Origin: Anaeramoeba flamelloides
Lineage: Eukaryota; Metamonada; Anaeramoebidae
Assembly: GCA_027625915.1 (NCBI GenBank)
Contig: JANTQA010000008.1
Location: 12,277,001 to 12,341,000, forward strand
Direction: 5' to 3'
Length of the DNA: 64,000 nucleotides
In this document: in pieces, positions 1 to 11,200 of the stretch
Layout: each line of letters starts with the position of its first letter
Position numbering within the stretch: the stretch's first letter is position 1
Program-made: the position numbers and the translations under genes
The notes under the pieces: model-generated
Seen by the model: the letters and a program-made list of their open reading frames with translations, nothing else
What the model was told of the DNA's origin: nothing
The model's database searches: none

Positions 1-1815
1 ATGATCCGTATTCCCATTTGAATAAATTGAAACAAAGACAGTACCCGTTTCCAAGAATTCGATAAATTGGACTAACTCATGTTCTAAATACTCCCATAAA
101 TGTTCTATATTATACAAAATCATTGCAATAAATAGTTTTTCTTTTTTTCGACTCAAAAAGCTATTACTATTTTGATAGATTGGATTGCTTTGGTGTTGAT
201 CACTTTCAGAACCGGGGTTTCTTTTTTGATTATTGTTGTCTGTTTTTGAATTTATTTGATCCACATGCCCATTGTATTTTTTTTTTTCATTTTTGAGAGA
301 ACTATCTTGGTTTTGTAAGCTATTCAAATTATTTTTTTGTCTTATGAAATTCAGTCTTTCAATTTCATTGATGGTGTTTGTATTATTTGATATTTGCAAT
401 AACTTTGTTGAAATTTGTTCGAAATTTTCATGGTAAAAATTGTCTTTAAAGTAAGTCAAGGACAAATCAGATAATTCCAACCATTTATTTTGATCATTCA
501 AAAGCTTGTGGATTTCCCTTTTAAAGCACTGATGGGAACTGCTCTTGCAAATCGGCATTTGACCCTTTGGGTTGATAAAATTTGTATTCAATTCTTCTGT
601 TAGTATGGTTGGTATCCCCCTTGAGATTAAAAATGTTTTTAAGGGGGAGATCTGATCAATTTCAGGAAATGGATCTATTAACACCAACGTTTCCTTTATT
701 AGCGCTGCGAGTACATTTTCATTGGCGGTGTTGTCAACAATTTTTAAAAAGGGGAATTTCTGTGTGAAAGAGTGACATTCGTCGCCATTGGCTAAAAGTT
801 TTATTCTGTGCTTTCTGTTCACAAAGTTCAAAATTACATCTTCTAAAAATTTAGGGATGGTTTGCTTGTTGTTGCAATTTTGCGAGATGATTAAAATTGT
901 GTTTCGATTGTGATAATTTTTTGCTTCTTTTGATATTTTGTTTTCTTCTTTATACCGCCTTGATATGGCAGAGTCATAATTATAATTATAGGACTTTATT
1001 ATTTGTTTCTTATTGGGTTTTGTCTGGCCTACATTTTTTGTGATCATTGTGGGTAGAAATGCAATTTCGATCTCTTCCTTCAAAAAGAAATCTTTCGTAA
1101 ATTGTTCATACGCGGTCCTTGTCGAAAAAACAATTGTCTTGAATGAATTCATCATCATTAAAAAGTCATTTCTCAATTTTGGAGAGAAATATTTGCGATT
1201 TCCTCCAAGGTGGTTATTTGAAGAGATTATAGGAATTATTTGCCCCTTTTGAAACATTTTAGCCAACTGCATTCCCCACTTTAACTTCATTCGCGAATCC
1301 AGTTCCAAATTTAAAAAGATCATTGCCCCTTCTTGAGAGACAAAACTATTCCGAATTTTTCCATTCAGGGATTCAATTTCTTGGATCCCCAGAGAGTGGA
1401 GTTGCTCTTTTTCTTGTTGCGAAATTTCTTCAAAAAAGACCAGTTTGGAATTTCTTTTCTGAATCTCAAATTGCTTGAGAACACCTATCATTGAAGACAA
1501 CCCGCAAACTAATTTGTCACACCCAGACAGCAGTAACTCTTTGGTATTAAAAAAGAAGACAATCTTTGGAGATCCACTTTTCGCTTGTTTGGCGTTGCCC
1601 AGATTTGCTGCCAAGAAAAGCAAAACAACCACTATTGAAACCAAATAGAAATATGTCTTGTATTTCACGATCAGTTTTTTGAATGTCAAAATTGACAAAT
1701 CCTGACTGTGGAAAACCTTTGTGTTTGGTACCTGCTCTGTGTATAAGACTATGTCCTCATTCCAATCATCTATGTCATTTTGTTGTGTTTTTATTTTTCT
1801 CTGAAATAGCTCCAT
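1..1815 (-). CDS. Membrane-anchored glycosyltransferase with a CAP59-like (GT69) start at its C-terminal side, partial
   Basis: An open frame of 605 codons runs from an ATG at 1815 off the left edge, so only the N-terminal part is present. An in-frame TGA lies upstream and no other ATG lies between. A cytoplasmic N-terminus of about 50 residues is followed by one hydrophobic segment (YFYLVSIVVVLLFLA), the type II topology of Golgi glycosyltransferases. The next roughly 370 residues look like a Rossmann-type, possibly GT-B/GT4-like, region: a strand-like ILIISQ, then ETLVLIDPFPEIDQISPLK, resembling the nucleotide-sugar end of such folds. After a polar N/Q-rich linker, the last residues before the edge (IAMILYNIEHLWEYLEHEL, then FVSIYSNGNTD) resemble the start of the CAP59/cryptococcal mannosyltransferase domain, in which a similar FVSIYES-GSTD motif occurs. 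The GT69 call is by recall of that motif; the rest of the domain is outside the window. The upstream region could instead be an unrelated lumenal domain. Confidence 0.72.
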   Translation of the reverse strand, partial: MELFQRKIKTQQNDIDDWNEDIVLYTEQVPNTKVFHSQDLSILTFKKLIVKYKTYFYLVSIVVVLLFLAANLGNAKQAKSGSPKIVFFFNTKELLLSGCDKLVCGLSSMIGVLKQFEIQKRNSKLVFFEEISQQEKEQLHSLGIQEIESLNGKIRNSFVSQEGAMIFLNLELDSRMKLKWGMQLAKMFQKGQIIPIISSNNHLGGNRKYFSPKLRNDFLMMMNSFKTIVFSTRTAYEQFTKDFFLKEEIEIAFLPTMITKNVGQTKPNKKQIIKSYNYNYDSAISRRYKEENKISKEAKNYHNRNTILIISQNCNNKQTIPKFLEDVILNFVNRKHRIKLLANGDECHSFTQKFPFLKIVDNTANENVLAALIKETLVLIDPFPEIDQISPLKTFLISRGIPTILTEELNTNFINPKGQMPICKSSSHQCFKREIHKLLNDQNKWLELSDLSLTYFKDNFYHENFEQISTKLLQISNNTNTINEIERLNFIRQKNNLNSLQNQDSSLKNEKKKYNGHVDQINSKTDNNNQKRNPGSESDQHQSNPIYQNSNSFLSRKKEKLFIAMILYNIEHLWEYLEHELVQFIEFLETGTVFVSIYSNGNTDH

Positions 1816-2954
1816 TAGTCCAAACGTTCCTAGTGTTTGTAGTGTTTGTTCTGTTTTATTGTCTTTGTTTTCAAAGGATACCTTTTTGAAAATAGTTGAT
1901 AAAAGTCAAGTGGTGTCGAAAAGATAGAGATCGGTAATAAAAGTTTGGGAATATTTTTTTTTGTCCAAAAGTTTATAAAAAATAAATAAAATGTATTTGA
2001 GATTATGTATTGTTCTGTCTACCTTTTGACATTATTTGAAAGATTGGTAAGATATGAATGAAGGTTTCACATTTAAAAGGGTTAATAAGAAATGTCAATA
2101 TATTTCGAATTACCTGTTAAAAATTATATCATTATTTCAATTCCACTCTTTCATCAGAACGGTTTCTTGGAAGAGCTTCGAAGATGAGAATTGATGATTT
2201 TTTTGGATTTTTGATCTGTTTTAGTTGAAAAGCACACTGATACTTTTTCAAATTTAATCTTCGCATATTAAAGCAAACTGACTCGACATTTTCACAGGTT
2301 TTGATCCACCGTTAAGGAAAATCTTCAGTTAGGTTGAATAATATTATGAACAAATTCAACAGACACAAGTTAATCAAAGAAATTTGCAATTATTTTTTTG
2401 GTTTTACTCTCTCTTGAAAAACCGAAAAATTTAACAAGAAATTTAATGAAAAAATTTTCAAATTGTTTTTCATTTTTAAAAAGTAAAACAAGTTCCCTTT
2501 CCTAATTTATTTTTGACAAAGATTATCTTTTGTTATCAAACAAAAACATAATCTGAAGAATTAGTCAGGTTATTGGAAAAAAAAAATTAGATTTCCAAAT
2601 TACAAATAAAACCAAAATTTAGGTACTTTTCACTTTCACAAAATTTTGCTTTTAATAGATAGCACTACTAACAATCTCAAGACTTTTGTTTAGCTTATAG
2701 TCAATTCAACTTGCAAATCTTTCAAACGCTTTCCAACACTTATAAAGAGGAGAAATGTATAGTAAAAGTGATAAGCTCTGTAACAGTCATGAGATTTTTT
2801 GATGTGATAATAACAAAATTTACTTTTGTTATTTTTTTTTTGTTTTAATCTTTCCATTTTAATGAAATTGATTTTAAGAGATTAGAAAAAGGTGTTAATT
2901 CAATTTGCGGATATTTGAGTTTCAGGTATATTTTGATTTTTATTTTTAGAAATA

Positions 2955-3295
2955 CTGGTATATGAATATATGGGATTTTTTTTCACTTCATTTTTAATTT
3001 CTCTTTTTTAAGAGAATATAGATCGAGAACCTCAAATTGTAACCTAATTTCTTTGAGAACTATATTTATAAAAAAAAAATATGGAAAAGGAAGTGAAAAT
3101 TCTTTCCCATTTACTGGTATTTGAATAATAAATGGGATTTTTTTTTCACTTCATTTTTAATTTCTCTTTTTTAAGAGAACATAGATCGAGAACCTCTTTC
3201 TTTAAGAACTATATTTATAAAAAAAAAATATGGAAAATGAAGTGAAAATTCTTTCCCATTTAGAATTCAAATACCAGTAGAATTCAAATACCAGT
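2955..3295. mobile_element. TA-flanked MITE, family A, with a second copy inserted in its right terminal repeat
   Basis: Two copies share ends CTGGTATTTGAAT and ATTCAAATACCAG and a near-identical interior. The first begins at 2955, the second at 3114. The right end is doubled (3265-3278 and 3283-3295). This is what is expected if the second copy (3114-3277) inserted at the TA inside the first copy's right repeat. TA flanks suggest a Tc1/mariner-type element by inference; no transposase is present. Confidence 0.75.
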
Positions 3296-3625
3296 ATGAT
3301 TAAAAACTTTTTGAAAACTTTATCTTTACACTACCAGCACACAATCACAATGTTTCCAAAGCTACTGTGAATTTTTTTCAATACCAAATTTTGGTTTTGA
3401 TAGAGATTTTTTAAAACGTTGAATATAAAAATAACCAAGTTGATATTGAAAAAAAATTTCCAAAAGGAGCCAATATTCAAGAATTTTTTCTGATATTGAA
3501 AAAATAAAATTTCAAGTACCCAAAATTACTCTAAACATTGAAAATTTATTAAGAAACTACACAAAATTTACTTTTATAAAAATGAAATTTTTTTTAACAT
3601 CAGAAAAAATTAATTTTTCATATCA

Positions 3626-4033
3626 CTGTTGTGGAAAAAAAGTGAAACATAGTTTTTAATTGGGAACATTAAGAGAACCTGAAAATTCAAAGTAAGATCA
3701 ATTGAAAAAAAGAATACATAAATAAATAAAGACAAAATGAAGTATTTGCCACAATAACAGTTATTTTAATACTATCTTTTGATTATAGGTTTTTCTTTGA
3801 TTGATCAATTATTAAAAATTTGTTCAAAAAATTGACTATTTTTGAGATCTCCAAAACCACATAAACAATTTCAATAAATCAAGTTGATTTAAATTGTATT
3901 TGTTGGGTTGATTGAAAATAATATAATGGGTTATTATTTGAAGTTAATTGATTTCTTCTTTTTATGAATTTTACTTTTCATTTTCAGTAATGTTCTCAAT
4001 TAAAAACCATGTTTCACTTTTTTTCCACAACAG
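3626..4033. mobile_element. Inverted-repeat element, about 408 bp
   Basis: Left arm from 3626 (CTGTTGTGGAAAAAAAGTGA) is matched in reverse complement by the right arm ending at 4033 (TTTTTTTCCACAACAG); similarity extends about 70 bp inward. The arms flank about 260 bp without a coding frame. A 3-bp TCA lies on both sides and may be the target duplication. Superfamily unassigned. Confidence 0.7.
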
Positions 4034-6599
4034 TCAACTGATTTCAGAAAAGATATTTTCAATATGAGCTTATATATTCTCTATATTTTAATTTTTAAAA
4101 ATTTATATCAACATCAAAATTTGTCATTGAAAAAATTTCACGGTAGCCTTGGAACAACCGTAAGAATATGAGGATAATAAAACTTATATTAAAAAAAAAT
4201 AATTCATAAATAGTTATTTTTAAGATTTTCTTTTGATATTCAAAAAATAAATTTAAGAACCAAAAATGACTCAAAATATTGAAAATACGTTGAGAAACAA
4301 CATAAAAAATTTATTTATAAAACAATTGATTTTTTTTGATCGTATCAGGAAATTATTATCATAGTCCAAATAAAGCTTGAAAAAAAACAATAATCTGTGT
4401 TTCAAAATAAAAAGTGTGTTTTTTGTCATAGAAAATCTATACATCAACCGATCAAATAAACCAATAATAAACCCAAATTAAATATTGCATTGGTTTCTTA
4501 AAGTTCTGTTATTTAAAAAGAAATTCTAAAAATTAAGGATCAAATTGCAGAATTTATCTCAAAAAATAGAGTAATTTTTTTGATAATTTTTATCATTTAA
4601 TAAAACAAAAAATTTAAAAAATAAAGTGAAATTTCGAAATAATTTTGAACAATTTTCATTCTTAATTTAAATTTTACTGAAAAAATCAATGATTTTACTT
4701 TCAATATTTGATTTGAACTTTAGTACACTACTGGACAGTGGATTGGGATTTCCATTGGGAAAACAAGAAAAAAACATGGACTATATTTTGAAACGTGGAT
4801 TATATTTGTTGGGTATTTATTATTTTGATTAATGCACAACCCTTTAAAAATAAACAAAGGCCAGTTGAGGGCTACCTTTTCAGGCAAAAAGGGTGAAATT
4901 ATTGATAAAAAACCCTTGAAAAAGTACCCATAACAACAGTTAAATTTACCGATTTAAAATTCCTACTTCGAAAAAAATATAAAAATTCACAATTCAAACC
5001 ATTTTCACAATTTTACCTTTCTTTAATCCTACCAATATGCAATTTCATTATTTCAAAATTTCCATTTCAAATCCATAAATACAAAAAAATTCCTCAAGTT
5101 GTTCTAAATATTTTTTAGATTTTTGAATTTTCATTTTTCATCTTTTTCATTTTTCTTACCTAAAAATCTAATTTTGACAATTTATTTCATAAATTATTCA
5201 TCGAAACAAGTTAAAGCTATTTTAAATAAATCAACTTTTAATATTCATATGGACTTTTCAGAAAAAAATAATTACCATTTATTATTTTGGTTGAATTACT
5301 GTTTTGATTTCTGTCAAATAAAATCTTCAACTTCTTAATTAGTTTTATAACAGTCGAAAATTAAACTTTAAATTAGTAAAATTGAAATAGTTAATTTTTT
5401 TTTTTTTTTTTGGGATAGAAAACAAATTTATAGAAAATTGAGAGATTTCAATAAATATTATTGTTAAATTTACTTCTAAAAAAATATAAATCCAATTCAT
5501 TTTAAAAAAATTATATTTTAAAGTGGGTAAATAAAAAAGATGAGTTACTTAGTTTCTATTATTTGGGTTCTTAGTTGTCAAATTCCTTTGAAAAACTGAT
5601 TATATAAATTTAATTTTTTATTTTTAATTTTTTATTTTTAATTTTTTTTTTGAACTTTTTTCAAAACATTAATATATTATTATATCTTTGAGAAGAGATG
5701 TAATTTAACCAAATTACCACAGATTTGTCTGAAATCCGAAATTTAATCGAGTTTTTTTTTTTTTTTTTTCATATATAGGTGTGTGCGTTTGTAGGAGTAA
5801 TCATCTGATTATAGTTGATTCAAATTTCAACTCTATTTGGAATTCTATTTGGTATTCTAGTGTGAATTTTAGAAATTCATGCCACAGAGAAAAAGCTAAA
5901 TTATTTTTTACATAATTTAAAAAATTATAAGACAAACCCGAAACTTAATCAGAATTAATCCCCTTGGTACAATTATAATGTAGATAAAATTATTACTCCT
6001 TGTTTGTTTTTCTCAATAAAAAACGAAAAAAAAAATTATTTGGAAAATTGGACGAAGAAAAGAGAAATAAAAAGAAGTATTATCAAATGGTAATAATAAT
6101 AAAAATAATAAAGTTGAAATATAATTTAAAAGATTTTTTAATAACCCAAGTGTCTTATGTGCTGGTGGTTATTTCCTTTCATGTCTAAAATTTATCGATG
6201 TCTACAATAATTTGTTTTAATAAAGAGGTTGAAATGTTGCAATAACTAAAAATTAAATAAAATAGTTTACGTTATTTAGTTTCAAATTAGAAAATTCTTG
6301 ATTGATTAGTTACATCTAAACAGTTCTGAGTTTTCGATAAAAATTTAATTTTTTTGATCTATTTCTTTTTCTTTTTTTACTTTTTTTTTTTTTTTTTGTT
6401 TTTGTTCTTTTTCGTTTCCATTTTCTTCAAGACTTTGGAATACATTTTTTTTTTTTTTTTATTAATATAAGTTTCCTATATCTTGTTTTCTTAAAATACC
6501 AATCCCAGATACCGAATTGGTTTCAAATACCCATTCCATGTAACGACTCTACTGATAGTACGGAAACTTCGATTCATTTCACTTTCGCTTTATTATAAA

Positions 6600-7390
6600 A
6601 TATATCAACTGTCTCCATCTTCTTTAGTTACATAAGTCCAGTTGAATTTAATTATATTTGATCTGATCAAGTTAGTTAAGATTTAATCAGTTTCAAGTCG
6701 TACAACTCAGTGAATTCTTTTGATTTCTTCTTTCCTCCTGACAGTTAAAAAAAAAAATAGAGGAGTAACAGAAAGAACACAAAGGGAAAATTATTAAATT
6801 TCAAATTTGGTCAAATTTCAATTTTTATCAAATTCTCAATTCTCTTGAAATATTATTGCTGTATGCATTTAAAACATCCTTTACTGGTAGGTTAAGGTAT
6901 GTTAGGGTATGTTAGAATATGTCTGGATGGTTTATATGGTAGACTAGAAAATTTTGGCAAGGATTTTGAAAAAAAAAATTAATTAAGAGACCAATTAGAC
7001 TTTTGAAACTTGTTTTAAGGGGAAAAATTTTTCACTTAACTTTGGTGGACAAAATTGATTTTCGAATAAATTTCTAAAAATATTTAGTATTTATGATTTC
7101 AAGGATTTTGAAAATTCTACAATTTAAGTTATAAAATACTACCAATCACAAAATAATCTTTTATATTTTTCCAGCACAAATTCTAAAAACCATTAAAAAC
7201 CATCATACCAATAATAATAATCAAGAAACTCTTCAAAAACATGAAAAAATTCAATTTGACCAATTTTGAAATTTAATAATATACCCAACACAAACACTTT
7301 AAAAAAAAACAATAAATGGGGGAACAGAAGGAACCCAACCAATTTAAAAAAAAAGGAATTTGGATAAAGTAAAAAGGTAAAAAATTCAAA
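6600..7390. repeat. Dispersed repeat family K, copy 1, interrupted by another element
   Basis: The parts 6738-6783 and 7287-7375 together match, in inverse orientation, the continuous block 9040-9190 within an OST48 intron. Shared landmarks are the CAGTTAAAAAAAA...TAGAGGAG block and ACACAAACACTTTAAAAAAA. The two halves are separated by the element at 6784-7286. A more diverged relative may lie near 23640-23890. Function unknown. Confidence 0.6.
6784..7286. mobile_element. hAT-like non-autonomous element with a perfect 8-bp target duplication
   Basis: A 503-bp segment begins GGGAAAATTATTAAATTTCA and ends with a near reverse complement (ATTTAATAATATACCC). The terminal repeats match over about 30 bp. 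It is bracketed by AACACAAA at 6776-6783 and 7287-7294. The related repeat copy at 9040-9190 carries this octamer once, i.e. an empty site. An 8-bp duplication is typical of hAT elements. No open reading frame. Confidence 0.85.
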
Positions 7391-7794
7391 AACAAGTTAC
7401 ATTTTTATATTAAACAATCTTATTCAAATTATTTTTGTTCTTTTATCTCAATTTTTTTCTTCAAAAACCCTGATTCTTGTTTTAACTGTGAGAAAGAGAT
7501 TTTAAGTCCCAAAAAATGAAAATTCTCAATCCTTCATCTTTTCTTAGATTTTACCCTTAAAATATCTTGAAGACTCACTTTTTATAACACGTTTCTTAAA
7601 TCATTCTGAAAAACCTACAGGAAATAACAAAACAAATATGAATTGGTTTGTAAAATCGAAATTTTTTATATATAGAAATATTTGAAATAGATGTTTTGTA
7701 TTTGAATTATAATTTCCAATGATAGTAATTTTTTAAGGTTTGAATTTCAATGATTTTAAAGTAAAATAAAAAGTAAAAAGTAAAAAACAAAGGT

Positions 7795-7990
7795 AAATGC
7801 AAAAGAAAAAGATCGAGAAAAAGAAAAGGAAAAAGAAAAGGAAAAAGAAAAAGAAAAAGAAAAGGAAAAAGAAAAGGAAAAAGAAAAGGAAAAAGAAACA
7901 AAATCACAAAACAAACAAGAAAATTTAGAAAAGGAAACGTTAACAATAAATGGAAAGATAAGACAAATAAAATATATAAATTTATTTTGA
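7795..7990 (+). other. Orphan Lys-Glu repeat frame, possible exon remnant
   Basis: A purine tract (GAAAAA/GAAAAG repeats) reads on the plus strand as a long alternating KE tract followed by TKSQNKQENLEKETLTING and then IRQIKYINLF and a stop. KE tracts like this occur inside real proteins of this window. There is no ATG, with an in-frame stop shortly upstream. It could be a terminal exon of an unseen gene, a pseudogene piece or a simple microsatellite. The minus-strand Phe/Leu frame across it is not a gene. Confidence 0.25.
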
Positions 7991-8293
7991 AAAAAAAAAA
8001 TATTTATTAAATTTATTAAAATTGAAACCTAAAAAAAGTATTTGAACAAAATCCAATTTCTTCGAAGAAATGATAAAATAATTTTTCTTTAAAAAAAAAA
8101 AAAAAAAAAAAAGTAAATAATTCTTCAGTTTCAAGTGTGGATTAAATATTTTTGTTAATATTTAATTTTTGAAATTATTATCATTTTATTTTTTGTTTAT
8201 TAATTTCTTGTTTTTATTTTATTTTTTTATTTCAGTAAAAACTAAAAAATATGTTATAAAAATTATTAATAATGATATGAATCGTTATGATAA

Positions 8294-11200
8294 TTAATTA
8301 TTTTTCTTATTGTTTTTTTGAGGGGCTTTTTTGTTTTTTTTTTCAACATTTTCATCCTTATGATAAAGAAATATGATGGAAAATATGAAGAAACCAACTA
8401 ACATTAAAATTGCTGATAAATAATATGGATAAGCAACTGGAATAAATCTTTCATATTGATTATGCCAAAATGGCTTTAATGGAATTTCTTCAACCTTTTC
8501 AAGGAATTTGTATCCTCTTTTGTGGTATTGTAATCTAAATTTGAATGTACCATGCTTGTCTGGCAATGAAAGAATTTTTGAAAATTTTCCGGTTTCAGGA
8601 TTATTGGTAAGGGTTTGTCGAACATATGGACTCAGCATAACATATTCAATTTGAACATCATTAGCTACATATGGTGCCCATCCCTTTTCAAGATCATATT
8701 CTTCAATGATCACACTAAATTCAACTTCGTCTTTAATTCTGTAATAATCTTGCTTAATTTGTGAATCAACTTTATGGTGAGTAAAATCTCTCATGCGAAG
8801 AAATCCTCTTTCATTGAATGCCCATGAGCCAATTTCTTTACAAAATAATGAATTGCCATAGTTTGTGTTAAAAAAACTATAAATAAGGGGGGAAATAATA
8901 TTTCAATTTGAAAAAAAAAAATTAAGATTCAATTAATAAGAATTTCTAAGCGATTAAATTTTTTATAATTATTTCAAATTAATTGTTCAAAAGGTATAAT
9001 TCATATTTATTAATTCAAAACATTTGTTCAAAATTTTTTTTTTTCTTTTTTATACTTTTTAGTTTTTCCAAATTTCCACTCTTTTGAATTGTTTGTGTTC
9101 CTTTGGTTCCCCGATTTTTTGTTTTTTTTTAAAGTGTTTGTGTTCCTTAGGTTCCTCCTCTATTTTTTTTTTAACTGTTGGGAGGAAACATGGATAAAAA
9201 ATCATTATAAGAATTAATAAACTTGTTGATTATTAGATCTTGTACAAATTGATCTTGATTAGATCTTTAACAAACCGAACTTAACTGAGCTGAACAGAAA
9301 AAAACTTTGATTCAGTCAAAGGGACCCAAAAATTTTTTCCAAATATGAATTATTTTTGATAATTGGCCTTTAAAAAACAAATAAAATTATAAGTAGAATA
9401 ATACACATCAAAGAAAAGTTTACGCCCGTCTGTAAGTAAAATAAAGCTAATCAATCTATATGCTTTATGAAAAATAGAAAAACTCCAATCCTTCCTGCGT
9501 TATATTTGTTGAGAAAAACAACAATGTTCATTTTGATCCCCTATTGAAGATCCAAATAAAATACCAATAGAATTCAAATAGGATTTCTCGACAATCATTT
9601 TCACATTGCTTCAATAACATTAGAATAAGACGTTTTTATTTTGTGACTATAAATCTTGCAATAAAAAAAAAATTTGCAAAACAATTAGGTATCTCATAAA
9701 AAAAAAAAAAAAACAGAAAAATGCAAAAAAGGGAAAAAATGATTTCAATTTTGAAATTTCCAAAATTAAATATTTTCTATTCTAATATCCATTTAAATGC
9801 TTTAAACACATGTAATTCACCAATTAAAACTGGGCCTCTTTGACTGGAAAATAATTTAAATTGAACTGAACTGAGTAAACCCACTTAACTAAAGTAAAAT
9901 GAATCGACCAATCCTGCACTTGAACTGGGTTAATAATGTCAAGTCGTTACTTGGACTGGATTTTTGCTGTCTAGTTGGTGTCTTGTGCTGGAATTTTGTG
10001 AAAATTGTAAATAAAAATAAAAAAAAGCAAACCAATAAAAAGAAAAAGCAAAAGAGCCAAAAAGAAAATTTCGAAAACAATTTCTGATTCTAAAAAAACC
10101 AGCGGTATTATTGATGTATCTTCTCTATTAAGTTCTAATTTAAAACTTAATAAAGCAACATATCCCATTTGATCCAAAGTTGATCAGATATTTAGACTTC
10201 TTTATTAAAATAAAAAAATTTATGATTTTATGCATTCATTCCTAAAAAGAAATTTAGGTTTTAGAATTTCTTGAGAGTGTATTTAACACTTCTTCCTCAA
10301 AATAAATAACTTTTAAAAAATTTTTTTTTGAAACTCACTTCGTTGTGTTTGAAATTTTTGTGAACAAGAATTAAAATTTAAGTTTAAAAATAGAAATTTC
10401 TCTAACTTGTAATTTAAATAATGACTTAATTCTAACTTTTTAAGAGTTTCCTAAATTTAAAATCTTTGAAAAAAACTCTTTAAAATTTTTACATTTCTCA
10501 ATAATTTTTTGAACCAACACCACAAAAAAAAATTTTATTTATTGAAAAATGATCTTTTGATTTTTAGTTTTAAAAATTATAATTAAATATTAAAAAAAAA
10601 ATGAAGCGGCTCCTTTATTTCCTTTATTTCCTTTGTTTCCTTTGAGTTTCTTTGGTTATTTTGGTTCCTTTGACGACAAATAAATAGCAAAAACGAAATT
10701 GTCTTTCAATCAAAAATCTTGTAAAATATGATTTTTTATATGGCTTTTAAAAAATTAACAAATTACATTTAATTAAATCAACTCCTTGTTCTTCAAAAAC
10801 TTTTAATATTACATTCTATAATTTCATTTTTTCACTCTGAATAAAAATTTGTGATTTCATTTTTGATAAAAAAATACATACTAAGTTATAAAAAAACAAA
10901 AAAACAAAATATTTTGGATTAAAAATTTTAAACAAGTTTTATATAAATGATTTTTTTGAAATAAAAAGCCGATTTATTTCTAAAAATGAAAAAATGTAAC
11001 ACCCATTTTTGAAAAAAATTGGTTTTTTTTTTTTTGATTTTATCAAAAATTAACCAGAAATCAAGAGATTAAATTTTTTTTTGAAAAATTTATTGACTCA
11101 AATCAGTTAAAAAAAAAAAAAAAGCAAAAAATTCCTCAGAGAAAGTGTTTTCCAAAAAAGAAAAATCGAATTTAAAATAATAAATTATCATCCAAGAAAA

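Larger units (their letters stand above)
1816..8293. other. Intergenic repeat-rich stretch (6.5 kb)
   Basis: No convincing gene is visible between the glycosyltransferase and OST48. The stretch holds a self-nested TA-flanked MITE (2955-3295), a 408-bp inverted-repeat element (3626-4033), a repeat split by a hAT-like insertion (6600-7390 with 6784-7286) and an orphan purine tract encoding Lys-Glu repeats (7795-7990). The rest is A/T homopolymer-rich sequence with stops in all frames. Confidence 0.6.

Noticed and set aside
4730-4800. TACTGGACAGTGGATTGGGA, a possible transposon end
   Set aside because: No partner inverted repeat found nearby, so no element could be bounded.
7707-7946. Minus-strand Phe/Leu-rich frame
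   Set aside because: Antisense reading of a GAAAAA purine repeat; no membrane-protein pattern beyond the repeat.
9889-10177. Overlapping small frames on both strands
   Set aside because: They lie in the OST48 intron, are mutually antisense and show no conserved motif.
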